Below, piece after piece: positions 30,424-40,200 of a DNA stretch of 40,413 nt (the first letter of the stretch is position 1; each line of letters starts with the position of its first letter). The notes below the pieces were generated by a model, which saw only the letters and a program-made list of their open reading frames with translations, had not been told where the DNA came from and ran no database searches. Origin of the DNA: Thermoanaerobaculales bacterium (GTDB lineage Bacteria > Acidobacteriota > Thermoanaerobaculia > Thermoanaerobaculales > Sulfomarinibacteraceae); the NCBI GenBank assembly GCA_025456145.1, contig JALOLD010000027.1, positions 1 to 40,413 on the forward strand, read 5' to 3'. Position numbers and translations under genes: made by a program.

Positions 30424-32640
30424 TCACGGCTCGACGCGGCCGGAGGGCCTCCGCGGCGTCCACAGGGGCGGCTGGACCGACACCAGGGCGGTGGTCACGC
30501 CGCCGCCGAGCCCGGCGGGCAGGGTCAGGGTGACGACCGCGCCCGACACCACCGCGAGACCCGAGACCGGGACCCAGAGCCGGTCGGCGCCGGCGGCGAT
30601 GGCGACCGATGCCGGCACGCCCGCCCGGCCCGGGTGCGACGAGGTCACCGCGAGGGAGGACGCGGCTGGGGCCGGCGCCGACAGCACGACCTCGAGATCG
30701 GCCGACTCCCCGACCCGCATCTGGAGCAGCTCCTGCTCGACCGCGAGCATCGTCCCGAGGCAGTCGGTCTCGAGGATCGTCCGATCGCCGCCGATGGCGA
30801 TCCACGAGGCCCCGTTCTTCCGGATCCGGTGCAGGGCCTCACCCGGCGCCCCGAAGCTCGTCCATCGGACCCCGTCGGCGCTCGCCAGCACGACCGCCGG
30901 ACGGCTGCCGTCGGCCGCCTCGTCCCAACCGACGGCGACGAAGCGGTCGCCCGCCCAGATGACGTCGCGCAGCTCGGATCCGACCCCCGAGCGGCGCGGC
31001 AGCCAGACCTCGCCGGCGGGGCTCGCCAGCACGGTTCCGGCCTCGCCGACCGCGATCCACCCGTCGGGCCCCCTGGCCGCCCCCCAGAGGTCGGCCCCGG
31101 TCGCGGTGAGAGCCTCGGACCAGTTCATCGCGTCGGGCGAGCGAAGGATGACCCCGCCGCGACCGAGGACGACGAACTGACCGCCGTCCCAAACCACCCG
31201 CTCGAGATCCTCGGTCAGGTAGAGAAAGGGTTTGAACCACGTCCCGCCGCCGTCGCTGACAAAGAGGTCGCCGCCGTTTCCGGCCGCCACCACCCAGCCG
31301 CCGCCCGACTCCACGGAGTGGAGCACCGCGTCTTCGGGCGATGCCTCGGTGAGCCAGCTCGCGCCGTCGTCGCTGTGCCCGATCCACCCGTCGCCCACCG
31401 CGATGAGGCCGTCGCCGGTCGATGCGACGCCGTAGAAGCGGTCGGTCGACTGGGGATGGACGCTCCATCCCCCGGCGGGGAGGCGGCTCGCGGTGGTCCC
31501 GCCCGATCGGCGTTTGAGCTCGTTCTCGCACAGACCGAGGCCGCCGACCGCCAGCCAGCGGTCGCCGTCGAGGGCGATGTCGACGAGGTCGTCGGCACAG
31601 GCCAGCGACGAGCAGCCGCCGCTCAGACACGCCCAGGTCGAGCCGTTGGAGCTCGTCACGACATCCCCGTACGCACCCGCCGCGACCCACCGCGAGCCGT
31701 AGCGCCCGAGGGCCGGGAAGCCGCCGAGCTCGTCCTCCCACGGCGGCCGGAAGGTCACGCCGCCGTCGACGCTGACGAGGATCGTCGCCGCCGGGTCGAG
31801 GTACGGGGTCGGGCAGCCCGAGATGCCGCTCGCCACCACCCAGCCGCTGCCCGACGCGAGACCGAGCCAGTCGCTCCACGGCGGGCAGCCGCCGAGGGCC
31901 GCGGCGAGCGACCACTCGCCCTTCTCGTCGCGAGACCACAGCTCGCTGCCGCTCGACCAGAGCAGCCGGCTCCCCGTCCACCCGAGATCGATCCGGTCGA
32001 GGTCGAAGAGGTCGCCGCCGGTCTTCTTGCCCCTCGCCGCTCCGGGGATCGCCGAGCCCGAGGCCGGCACCGCGCCCTCGAGCTCCCAGTCGAAGCCGTT
32101 CGGGCTGTACCAGATCTCGACGCCGACCGCGACGTAGAAGCCGACGTCGGCGCCGGTGATCGCATCGGCGGCGCCGGTCCAGGGCGCCGGCACGAGCTCC
32201 CACTCGGCGCCGAAGGCGCTGGTCAGCAGGTTGCCCTCGAGACCGTCGCCGACCGCCACGAAGCGCGACGCGCTGAACTCGACATCGACCAGGACCGCGT
32301 CGGGATCGGTGTAGACGGTGGTCCAGACCTGCCCGGTGGGGCTTCTCAGCACGACCCCCTCGCCGACCGCGACGAAGAACCCGGCGCCCCAGTCGACGCC
32401 GAAGAGATCGCCCTCGCTCCCGCTCGCCACGGCCTGCCAGGTGTAGCCGTCGGTGCTGCGGACGATCGTTCCCGCCGCCCCGACACCGACGAAGGCGTTG
32501 ACCTCGTGCTTGAGCCGGTACAGGTCGGTCCGCGGCGGCATCGGGTTGACCCAGCGCCAGTCGCAGGTCTGGGCGGAGGCGGTGACGGCCGCCGCCGAGG
32601 CCGCGACGAGCACCACCAGCTTGAGCGTCCGCTCGCCCAT
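30424..32640 (-). CDS. Exported BNR/YCF48-like beta-propeller protein
   Basis: A 738-residue exported protein. A signal peptide (GERTLKLVVLVAASAAAVTA to about residue 25) precedes about ten repeats of roughly 45-50 residues. Each has a W/F-x-AVG core and an SxDGxxW-type turn, for example FVGVGAAGTIVRSTDGYTW, FVAVGEGVVLRSPTGQVW, GLIAVGDGWIGHSDDGASW and WIAVGEAGTVLASPAGEVW. This is the pattern of BNR/Asp-box and photosystem-stability (YCF48) propellers. A final beta-sandwich-like stretch of about 90 residues follows (SSLAVTSSHPGRAGVPAS). No catalytic residue is apparent, so binding is likely. The start is ATG 32640 with AGGAGGTGG upstream; the frame open to 32706 is ignored. It precedes the UbiA-family gene. 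Confidence 0.85.
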   Translation of the reverse strand: MGERTLKLVVLVAASAAAVTASAQTCDWRWVNPMPPRTDLYRLKHEVNAFVGVGAAGTIVRSTDGYTWQAVASGSEGDLFGVDWGAGFFVAVGEGVVLRSPTGQVWTTVYTDPDAVLVDVEFSASRFVAVGDGLEGNLLTSAFGAEWELVPAPWTGAADAITGADVGFYVAVGVEIWYSPNGFDWELEGAVPASGSAIPGAARGKKTGGDLFDLDRIDLGWTGSRLLWSSGSELWSRDEKGEWSLAAALGGCPPWSDWLGLASGSGWVVASGISGCPTPYLDPAATILVSVDGGVTFRPPWEDELGGFPALGRYGSRWVAAGAYGDVVTSSNGSTWACLSGGCSSLACADDLVDIALDGDRWLAVGGLGLCENELKRRSGGTTASRLPAGGWSVHPQSTDRFYGVASTGDGLIAVGDGWIGHSDDGASWLTEASPEDAVLHSVESGGGWVVAAGNGGDLFVSDGGGTWFKPFLYLTEDLERVVWDGGQFVVLGRGGVILRSPDAMNWSEALTATGADLWGAARGPDGWIAVGEAGTVLASPAGEVWLPRRSGVGSELRDVIWAGDRFVAVGWDEAADGSRPAVVLASADGVRWTSFGAPGEALHRIRKNGASWIAIGGDRTILETDCLGTMLAVEQELLQMRVGESADLEVVLSAPAPAASSLAVTSSHPGRAGVPASVAIAAGADRLWVPVSGLAVVSGAVVTLTLPAGLGGGVTTALVSVQPPLWTPRRPSGRVEP

Positions 32641-32710
32641 GACGCCACCTCCTGGTCGGACCCCCCCCGGGCAACGGCCCGGACGGGACGGCGGGTTGAA
32701 GACCATTCAC

Positions 32711-32716
32711 ACTCTA
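32711..32716 (-). promoter_or_regulatory. -10-like hexamer TAGAGT, propeller gene
   Basis: TAGAGT on the minus strand, 70 nt before ATG 32640, which carries an AGGAGGTGG ribosome-binding site. The remaining gap up to repeat copy C (about 32720-32780) shows nothing else. Confidence 0.3.
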
Positions 32717-32782
32717 CACCCGCCTCCGCGCCCACCGGGTGAGCAGGGTCACCCGCACGCGGATGGTCCAGTGAACGCCCAT

Positions 32783-33007
32783 CCGGATCGTCCAGATCCT
32801 GCCCGATCCCGACTCACACCCGCCCCAGCCATCGGAATCTCGATCCAATCAAACGCGAACCCGCGGGCGGGAGGCCCGCGCCACCATCCCCTTCGTGCTC
32901 GCCTTCGTGTCTTCGTGTCTTCGTGGTTGCGACGGTTGCCAGGACATAGCATCGGGACCGGGATCGGGAACGAAAACACGCCCCACCTGACTCGAGGGAT
33001 TCGGCAT
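32783..33007 (+). repeat. Interspersed modular repeat, copy C, core inverted
   Basis: Left end from 32783 (CCGGATCGTCCAGATCCTGC), core 32813-32951 (139 bp), right end to 33007 (CCACCTGACTCGAGG). Left and right ends lie in the same order as in copy A, but the core reads in the opposite direction. The bounding heptamers are ATCCCGA (32806-32812) and TCGGGAC (32952-32958). The core hairpin is CGCGGGC (32862-32868) with GCCCGCG (32874-32880), a paired T-A to C-G change from copy B. It separates the divergent propeller and DUF3298-like genes. Confidence 0.85.
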
Positions 33008-33016
33008 GGTCCGGAG

Positions 33017-33022
33017 TAGACT
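33017..33022 (+). promoter_or_regulatory. -10-like hexamer TAGACT, DUF3298-like gene
   Basis: TAGACT lies 25 nt before ATG 33048, with a GAGGAGG ribosome-binding site between. It starts 9 bp after the end of repeat copy C. Confidence 0.4.
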
Positions 33023-33047
33023 TCCACCGTCCCTTCGAGGAGGCGCC

Positions 33048-33857
33048 ATGACCGAGCCCGCCATCCTTCCGTTCGCCGTCGCGGTCGTCGCCCTGGCGAT
33101 CGGCTGCGGCGCTCCGCCGGTCGGTCCGAGCCCCGACGGCGGGTCCCTCGTCTTCCGGATCAGCGAGATCACCGCCGAGTCGACCGGCTGCGCCGACGAC
33201 CCGTCGCGCTGCGCCCGGGTGAGCGTCACCACCCTCCTCCCCGATCGGGGCGGCAGCGAGGCGGTCCGGCAGGCGATCGACACCTTCCTCTCGGCGGACG
33301 TGACGAGCCGTCTGCGCTCGCATCTGCCCGAGGAGGTCGGGCTTCGCGAGACCAGACCCGAGGCCCTGGCCGCCGCGATCCTCGCCGAGCACCGCGCCTT
33401 GGTCGCCGCCTTTCCCGACGCCCACGCCGAGTGGCGGGTCGAGATCGCGACCGCGGTGCTCCACAGCACCCCGGCGGTGGTCACCCTCGACATTTCAGAG
33501 ATCGCCTACACCGGGGGCGCCCACCCGATGTCACGCCGCCACCTCGTCTCGTTCGACGTCGCGACCGGACGCCTCCTCGGGGTCGACGACCTGACCCGCG
33601 ACGTCGCCGGGCTGACCGCCCTGGTCGAGCACCGGCTGCGCGCCGACCGCGGTCTCGACCCCGACGACGACCTCGAGGCGGCCGGCTTCTGGCTCCCCGA
33701 CGACGGCTTCCAGATCCCCGACAACATCGGCGTCACCGCCGACGGGCTGCTCGTCCACTGGGACCCCTACGAGATCGCCCCCTACTCGATGGGGTCGTTC
33801 GACGTCATGGTCCCGGCCGCCGAGCTGCGACCCCTCGTCGAGACCTCGTTCTGGTAG
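33048..33857 (+). CDS. DUF3298 (RsiV-like) domain lipoprotein
   Basis: A 269-residue protein. Its signal peptide ends in a lipobox with C20 (ALAIGC), so it should be anchored in a membrane and face the periplasm. The mature part has SEAVRQAIDTFL, a beta strand and turn YTGGAHPMSRRHLVSFDVAT (154-173), RLLGVDDL, then the C-terminal strand FDVMVPAAELRPLV. This is the DUF4163/DUF3298 pattern found in RsiV-like proteins, which in Gram-positives bind lysozyme and control sigma-V; no sigma factor lies nearby here, so that role is not implied. GAGGAGG precedes ATG 33048; the upstream in-frame codon at 33006 lies in the repeat. It converges with the LVIVD gene after 24 bp. Confidence 0.82.
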   Translation: MTEPAILPFAVAVVALAIGCGAPPVGPSPDGGSLVFRISEITAESTGCADDPSRCARVSVTTLLPDRGGSEAVRQAIDTFLSADVTSRLRSHLPEEVGLRETRPEALAAAILAEHRALVAAFPDAHAEWRVEIATAVLHSTPAVVTLDISEIAYTGGAHPMSRRHLVSFDVATGRLLGVDDLTRDVAGLTALVEHRLRADRGLDPDDDLEAAGFWLPDDGFQIPDNIGVTADGLLVHWDPYEIAPYSMGSFDVMVPAAELRPLVETSFW

Positions 33858-33881
33858 GCGGGGCTCGGCGCCGGCCGGCCC

Positions 33882-35942
33882 TCAGTCGGCACCCGCCTCG
33901 GCGGGGAGGACCGCCGGGAACGACCCGCAGACGCCCCAGCGGTGCGACTCGAGCCGGCCGTTGCCGACGACCAGGTACGGCCCGTCGACATCGACCCGGC
34001 GGCGGTCGATGTCGAGCGACCCGAGGCTCGGCGCCTCGCTCCAGTCGGGCGCCCCGGCGACGTTGACCGCCGTGTGACGGGCCCCCGACGGCGGCACGGT
34101 GTCACCGACGGTGTGGAGATAGCCGCCGCCAAGGCCCACCCACTCGCCGCCCGGCAGGTCGTCCGAGACCAGGGCCGGCGCCGACGGGTCGGCGACATCG
34201 ACGAGGATCGTGGAGGGCGACGGGACCACCCCGCCGTCGAGATCGTGGACGAGCACCGCGAGCCGCGCACCCTCGCCGTCAAGGCTCACCGCGAGATCGG
34301 CGGGCGCCGGCGGGAAGAAGGTCCCGACCGCGTGGACCGCGGGCGGCTCGGCGGCGTCGACCAGCTCGACCCACCCGTGCTCGCCCTGGCGCAACGCCAC
34401 CGCGATCAGCTCCGGGGTCACGAGGGCGAGGCTGACGAGATCGCCGGTCGGCAGGTAGTCCCCGACCTGGACGGCGCGACCGCCGGCGCGGATCTCGTAG
34501 ACGAGCACCCGGTCCGAGCCCTCGAGGCTCAGCGCCATCCTCTCGCCCTTCATCGCGAGGTGGGGGGCGCCGGTCGCGTCCTCGACCGAGAGACGGGCGC
34601 CGAGACGCGATCCGCGGCTCGGCCGGCGCGGGTCGGCGACGTCGACGACCTCCACCGAGTGGAACTCGGTCGCCTCGTCGTAGACCGCCGCCGCGACCGC
34701 GTCGCCGGCGCCGGCGAGCGCCCAGATCGCGCCCTCCGGCCGGTAGGCGCCGAGCTCGCCGAGGGCGCCGTCGGGTCCCCTCCGGAGGACGCGCAGGGTG
34801 TTCCGGTCGGGCGCGGTCGGCTCGCCGAGGTCGGTCGTGTCGACGACGTGGACCAGGGTCCCGGCCGAGGCGACCGGTCCGGCGACCCGCTCCGGGATGA
34901 TCACCTCGAGCAGCTGCGGCGCCGCCGGCTGACCGAGATCGACGACCCGCAGCCCGGCCCGCGACCCGGGCGCCACGGCGACGCCGCCGAACGCCGACGG
35001 CCGGCCGATCTCGGGTCCGTCGAGGTGTCCGACGATCACCGGGCGGGTCGGCGCCGAGATGTCGATCAGGACATAGCCGCCGCACACCCCGAGCGGGGTG
35101 CACCCCGAGCCGCCCCCGTGCAGCCGGTCGCCGTCGAGGCCGAGGCTGAGCGGACCGAGGCCGACATCCTGGACGAGGGCGAGGAAGCCGGGATCCGAGG
35201 CATCCGAGACGTCGACCAGGACGACCCGGCCGCGGTCGTCGGAGATCGCCAGCAGATCGCCCTGCGCCGCCAGGTCGTGGACCTCGCCCGATGGCAGGAA
35301 GTCCGAGACCGCCCGGTCGGCGGCGAGCACCGGCGCCGTCGGGATGCGGATGTCGACGAGCAGCAGCCGCCCCTCGCGGGTCGTCGCGACGACCGCGCCA
35401 TCGCCCAGCGCGAGACGCTCGACGACCCCGTCGAGCTCGGTCGACCAGAGCACGGTCGGCCCCGAGGTCGGGGCCCCGACATCGAGCAGGGCCAGGCCTG
35501 AGCTCGTTGGGCTCCCCCCCGACCCGATCGGGCCACCGATCACGGCGAGCTCGTGGTCCACCGCGAGCTGCTCGAGCCGCCAGGCCGGGCTCACCGGGAC
35601 GAAGCGGCCGGCAATCGCCGCCTGGTAGGGCACCGTCGCGTCGACCACGATGAGCTCGGCGCTGCCGTCGACCGCGAGCAGCCGGTCTTCCAGCCTCTCG
35701 AGATCGAGCACCCGGCTCTCGACGCGCAGATCGTGGACCACCGCCGGCTCTGCCGGATCCGCGAGATCCGCAACCCGCAGGGTCGAGCCGCCGAAGAACG
35801 CGTAGCCGTCGACGACGACCAGGTGCTCGGCCGGCCCGTCGCCACCCCAGAGCTCCGACTGGCGGAGGCAGCCGCCGTCCCCCTGACCGGCGGCGCCGGT
35901 TGCCACGGTCATCACGAGCAGTGCCAGCAGCCCACGTCTCAC
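33882..35942 (-). CDS. Exported LVIVD-repeat beta-propeller protein
   Basis: A 686-residue protein with a signal peptide (RRGLLALLVMTVATGAAG) and repeated propeller units with a DVSDPxxP-type turn after an LVLVDV/LRVADL strand: LRVADLADPAEPAVV, LLLVDIRIPTAPVLA, VVLVDVSDASDPGFLA, LIDISAPTRPVIVG, LRVVDLGQPAAPQLL, VEVVDVADPRRPSRG and ILVDVADPSAPALVS. These are LVIVD (DUF308309-like, Pfam LVIVD) repeats, which form surface or periplasmic beta-propellers. About ten units are visible. The cysteines near both ends (CLRQ, WGVCGS) could bond. The start is GTG 35942 with GGGGAGGATG upstream. It is divergent from the 36064 lipoprotein. It has no catalytic motif, so binding is the likely role. Confidence 0.85.
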   Translation of the reverse strand: MRRGLLALLVMTVATGAAGQGDGGCLRQSELWGGDGPAEHLVVVDGYAFFGGSTLRVADLADPAEPAVVHDLRVESRVLDLERLEDRLLAVDGSAELIVVDATVPYQAAIAGRFVPVSPAWRLEQLAVDHELAVIGGPIGSGGSPTSSGLALLDVGAPTSGPTVLWSTELDGVVERLALGDGAVVATTREGRLLLVDIRIPTAPVLAADRAVSDFLPSGEVHDLAAQGDLLAISDDRGRVVLVDVSDASDPGFLALVQDVGLGPLSLGLDGDRLHGGGSGCTPLGVCGGYVLIDISAPTRPVIVGHLDGPEIGRPSAFGGVAVAPGSRAGLRVVDLGQPAAPQLLEVIIPERVAGPVASAGTLVHVVDTTDLGEPTAPDRNTLRVLRRGPDGALGELGAYRPEGAIWALAGAGDAVAAAVYDEATEFHSVEVVDVADPRRPSRGSRLGARLSVEDATGAPHLAMKGERMALSLEGSDRVLVYEIRAGGRAVQVGDYLPTGDLVSLALVTPELIAVALRQGEHGWVELVDAAEPPAVHAVGTFFPPAPADLAVSLDGEGARLAVLVHDLDGGVVPSPSTILVDVADPSAPALVSDDLPGGEWVGLGGGYLHTVGDTVPPSGARHTAVNVAGAPDWSEAPSLGSLDIDRRRVDVDGPYLVVGNGRLESHRWGVCGSFPAVLPAEAGAD

Positions 35943-35998
35943 TGCATCCTCCCCATCGGCCCGCGCCCCCGCGGACCCACACTGTCGGCGGTGGCGTC

Positions 35999-36004
35999 AG
36001 CATA
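35999..36004 (-). promoter_or_regulatory. -10-like hexamer TATGCT, LVIVD gene
   Basis: TATGCT on the minus strand, 56 nt before GTG 35942. The divergent TACCCT for the lipoprotein is 45 bp away. Confidence 0.4.
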
Positions 36005-36049
36005 ACCGACGACCGGCGGCCCGCCAACCCGCGGGCGCCGGCACTGAGG

Positions 36050-36055
36050 TACCCT
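36050..36055 (+). promoter_or_regulatory. -10-like hexamer TACCCT, 36064 gene
   Basis: GGTACCCT ends 8 nt before ATG 36064. No ribosome-binding site lies between, so leaderless translation is likely. Confidence 0.4.
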
Positions 36056-36063
36056 GTCGACGC

Positions 36064-37203
36064 ATGAAGATCCTGCGACTCGCCACCGTGGTGCTCTGCC
36101 TGCCGATCCTCGGCTGCTACGAGGAGCCGGTGCGCGATCACCTCCACCTCGTCTTCAGCCCCGGACCGCCGATCGTCGTCACCGCGGTCCGCGACATCGC
36201 CGCGCACGGCACGGCCGGGGACAACTCGGCGGTCGAGGACCGGCTCGACGAGGCCCGGACCGACATCGAGGGCGGGTGGGACCGGTGGAGCCGCGGCTTC
36301 GCCGAGCTCGGCGCGGTCGCCGACCGCACCACCGTCGAGCGGCACGGCGGCGAGACCCGGCGGGGAATCCACAGCGCCCTCCTCGAGAGCTTCCGGCCCC
36401 TCGAGCGGCTGCTCGCCAACGAGGGCCTCGAGACGTTCTACGACGACCGCGGCGCCGGCGAGCGGGTCCTCGAGCTGCGGCCCGCCTCAACCGGTCAGGC
36501 GAGCCGTCAGCAGCGCGAGCACCTCGCGGCGGCGGTCGACGAGTGGTCGGCCGACGTCGCGGCCTATCTCGAGGCCGCGACCGCGCTCTATGCCTACCTC
36601 GACCGAGCCCCGGACCGCGCGCTGCCCTGCCTCGCCCACCTCTTCGACGACCAGCCGGAGGGCTCGGGGCCGCTCGGCGAGGGCGAGGAGAGGCTCGTCG
36701 AGACGGTCAAGCAGCGGATGGAGGCGGTCGCCGCCGTGCTGCTCATCGACGAGGGCCAGGCCTACTCGCTCAACGAGCTGTCGCGGCTGGTCCACGACAC
36801 CTTCCAGGGGCGGCTGACCATCACCGTCGACGGCCCGGTGCTCGAGATCGCCGGTCTCGTCGAGCACCCGACCTTCGTCGAGCGCCCGCCGGTCGACCTG
36901 TGGCGCGCCCTCGAGGGTCTGACCGGGCGCTGGCTCGCCCCCGATCTCGTCACCGCGATGGTCGCGCCGGGTCCCGACAGCGCCCAGCCCGACCCCGACC
37001 CGGCGATCTTCGCCGCCGAGCCCCGGCGCTGGGCCGCCCCGCCCGATGCGGCCGAGGTCGCCGCCGAGCTCCGCGCCCGGCTGCGCCCCGAGGAGCTCTA
37101 CCTGGTCCGCTGGCAGACCCGGCCGGCGCCCGACGACGAGGACGAGCTGGCGGCCCTCGCTCTCGGGCTGCTCGCCGACGCCGAGCGCTCCCTACCCGAC
37201 TGA
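36064..37203 (+). CDS. Lipoprotein of unknown function
   Basis: A 379-residue protein whose signal peptide ends in a lipobox with C18 (LPILGC), so it is a predicted lipoprotein. I do not recognise the family. After a short strand (LHLVFSPGPPIVVTAVRD) it is strongly helical and acidic, with possible coiled-coil character in AVEDRLDEARTDIEGGWDRW and QREHLAAAVDEWSADVAAYL. A C-terminal part ends in RPEELYLVRWQTRPAPDDED. Lacking any motif, no function is proposed. TACCCT 8 nt before ATG 36064 supports the start. Its last 12 bp overlap the end of the convergent GH9 gene, so transcription of the two could interfere. Confidence 0.68.
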   Translation: MKILRLATVVLCLPILGCYEEPVRDHLHLVFSPGPPIVVTAVRDIAAHGTAGDNSAVEDRLDEARTDIEGGWDRWSRGFAELGAVADRTTVERHGGETRRGIHSALLESFRPLERLLANEGLETFYDDRGAGERVLELRPASTGQASRQQREHLAAAVDEWSADVAAYLEAATALYAYLDRAPDRALPCLAHLFDDQPEGSGPLGEGEERLVETVKQRMEAVAAVLLIDEGQAYSLNELSRLVHDTFQGRLTITVDGPVLEIAGLVEHPTFVERPPVDLWRALEGLTGRWLAPDLVTAMVAPGPDSAQPDPDPAIFAAEPRRWAAPPDAAEVAAELRARLRPEELYLVRWQTRPAPDDEDELAALALGLLADAERSLPD

Positions 37204-40200
37204 CGGGCCGTCGCCGCCGCGACCGGCCGGCGCCGGAACGGTGACGTCCCAGCCCGCCGTGGTCCCGGACTCGAAGCCGTCCTCGAAGATCCCGTCGAAG
37301 ACCTGCTCGGGCTCGAGCCGGATCGAGTCGAAGCTCACCATCCCGATCGCCGACCCCGAGAAGTTCATGAAGTCGAGCCGCGAGACGGTCGCCGGGCTCC
37401 CGAGCTCGCTCAGCGTGACCGTCACCTCGGTCCAGGTCCCCGCGACCGCGGTCACGTCGACGGTGTCGCTCTGGCCGCCGTCGCCCTCGGAGTAGAACCG
37501 GATGACCTTGTCGCCCCCGACGCCGCCGTGGACCCAGAAAACAAAGGCGTGGTAGCCGGCGGTGTCGACCGCACCGGAGGTCATCGCCGGCGAGAAGGCC
37601 CCCCAGGCCCCCAGCGTCGCGTTGACCGCGTGGCTCCCGGACTGGACCGGCGAGGTGCCCTCGAGGTCGATGGTCGCGTTCCACGACCAGTCGGCCCAGC
37701 CGGCGGCGAGCGCGTCGTCGTAGATCGTCACCACCGGGGTCGCGGTGGACCGGAAGCTCGCGGTCACCGAGCGCGCGGCGCTCATCGTGACGGTGCAGAG
37801 GCCGGCGCCCGAGCAGGCGCCGCCCCAACCGGTGAACAGCGAGCCGCCGTCGGGTGTCGCCTCGAGCTCGACCACCGTGCCGCTGAGGTAGGCCTCGCTG
37901 CAGTCGGCGCCGCAGTCGATGCCGGGCGGCGTCGAGGTCACGGTTCCGTCGCCGGTGCCGTCGCGGGTGACCGTGAGGGTGTAGGTCAAGCCGAGGGGCT
38001 CGAAGGTTGCCGTCACCGAGCGGTGCAGGGTCATGGTGACCTGGCAGCTCGGGTCGGACCCGAAGCAGGCGCCGCTCCAGCCGGCGAAGGCCGAGCCGGC
38101 GGCCGGGTCGGCGGTCAGGGTGACGACGGTCCCGTTGGGGTAGGCCTGGGTGCAGTCGGCGCCGCAGTCGATGCCGGGCGGCGACGAGGTCACCGTGCCG
38201 ACGCCTCCGGCGATGCCGGTGTTGGTCACGGTGAGCACTGGGTTGGGCGGCGGCGCCGCGCCGGCCAGGCCGTAGAGGTAGCCGAGCAGCGCCGTCTTGC
38301 CGCGCATCGTCTGACGCGGGGTGAACTCGTTGTGGGCCCAGACCCAGCGCGACGGGAAGTAGCACTCACCGATCGGCCAGGTGCTCGGGACGTTGCCGGG
38401 GTAGCTGTTCTCATAGAGCGCCGACGGCCGGCCCATGGTCATCGCCGGGTACCAGTCGTCGAGGTTCATGTAGGGCGTGTGGCCGGGGTGCACCCCCGGC
38501 ACGCCGTCGTCGCTGCCCGAGGTGTAGGCCTCGGGCAGCCCGGGCTTCGCCGCGAGCGGCGTGAACGCCGTCGTCATCTGGATCCGGTTCATCGGGTTCC
38601 GCCCGAGACCCCAGTCGGCCTCGAAGGTCAGGGCCCTGCGGAAGTGCTCGCGCTCGGCGGGGTCGTCGGTCACCGCGTGGGCGATCAGGGTGCGGTCGAC
38701 GTTCTGGCCGGTGTGGAAGTAGGCGGGGACGTGGTCGGTGGCGCGCCGTGACGGCCGGGCGTCGACCAGGTCGGCCTCCTGGCTCGCGGCCTCGGCGACG
38801 ATCGCCGTCCTCATGTGGCCCCACATCGCCGGGTAGTGGACGGTACGCGGCGTGATCAGATATCCGGCGGTCGCCCAGACCTGGTTGCGGTCGAGGTTGT
38901 TGAGGGTCGCCGGGCCGGAGGCGCACACGCTCTCGGCGTGGACGATGTCCTCCCACGCGGTGTCCCCGGTGACGTTGTAGAGGAAGGCGGCGGCCGTCAT
39001 CCTGAGGTCGCGGCCCCGGATCAGCCCGGTGTCGACCTCGAGACCCTCGTCGAGCATCGGGTCGGCGAGGGCGCCGGCGAAGCTGAACGCCGTGATCGCC
39101 TCGTCCCGGTAGTGGTTCATCAGGCTGGTCAGCCCGGCGACCCGGAAGGCGTCGGCGAGCATCGCGGCGTTGGCGGCGTTGGCCCAGGCGGCGATCGCGG
39201 TCGGCCCGGCCTGGAAGAGCTGGTTGCTGCCGTTGGGGTTGGTCAGCCCGTGCGAGTAGGCGTCGCCGTCGCGCAGCCGCAACCAGAAATCGACTTCGTT
39301 GCGGACCTCGTCGAGGAGATCGGGGATGCCGTTGCCGCTCTCGGTGATCCCGAGGTCGTCGTCGCCGATCGCGCCGTCGGTGAGCAGGTAGGGCAGGAGG
39401 AGGTCGTAGATGTTGACCACGTGGGCCAGGTGGCGGTCCCAGTCGGCGGCGTCGGAGTGGCCGCCCCAGGCGTTCGGGTTGGTCGGGTTGCCCGGCTTGC
39501 GGTAGGGGATCCAGTCGTCGGGCCGGTCCCAGCAGTCGCCGCTCGAGAAGGTGCCCCACTCCGGGTGCCAGGGGTGCATGGTCGTCAGGAAGACGGTGGT
39601 CGACGGCGGGCTGACGCCGGGGATGTAGAGCGGCGTCCGCGGCGGCGGCACGATCCCGTTCGGGTTGGCCTCGCCGATCCGCATGTAGAAGTAGCCGAGG
39701 ACCGCGACCCGGAACGGGTCGGCGTAGACGTCGTCGGCGATCTCGAGCTCGCGGCTGCAGCCGACCCCCTCCACCGCGAGCCGGTAGGTTCCGGGCTCGG
39801 TCCACGGCGAGAGGTCGATGCTCCACACGTCGGAGCGGGTCAGGTTGTACCAGAAGACATCGCTCCCGTTCGCCATCCAGAAGCTGACCACCCCGACCGG
39901 CGTCGCCTGACCGGTTGCGGCGTTCACCATGTACACGGTGTTGCCCTCGAAGCCGGCATAGCTGCGGGCGCCGCCGCTGCCCATCCAGTGGTAGAGGTCG
40001 GCGGCCTTGTGGGTCGCGTCCGGGGCATAGCCGACCAGGTTGACGTGCACCGCCTCGGAGCGGGTGGCGAAGACGTCGAAGGTGACCGAGGACGACGTCG
40101 CGTCGATGTGGGTCGAAGGGGCGATCCCGACGGTGTAGCTCATGCCCTGCTGCATCGGGCTCGGCAGCCGGAGGTAGATCCAGTGCTCGTAGGTGGACTC

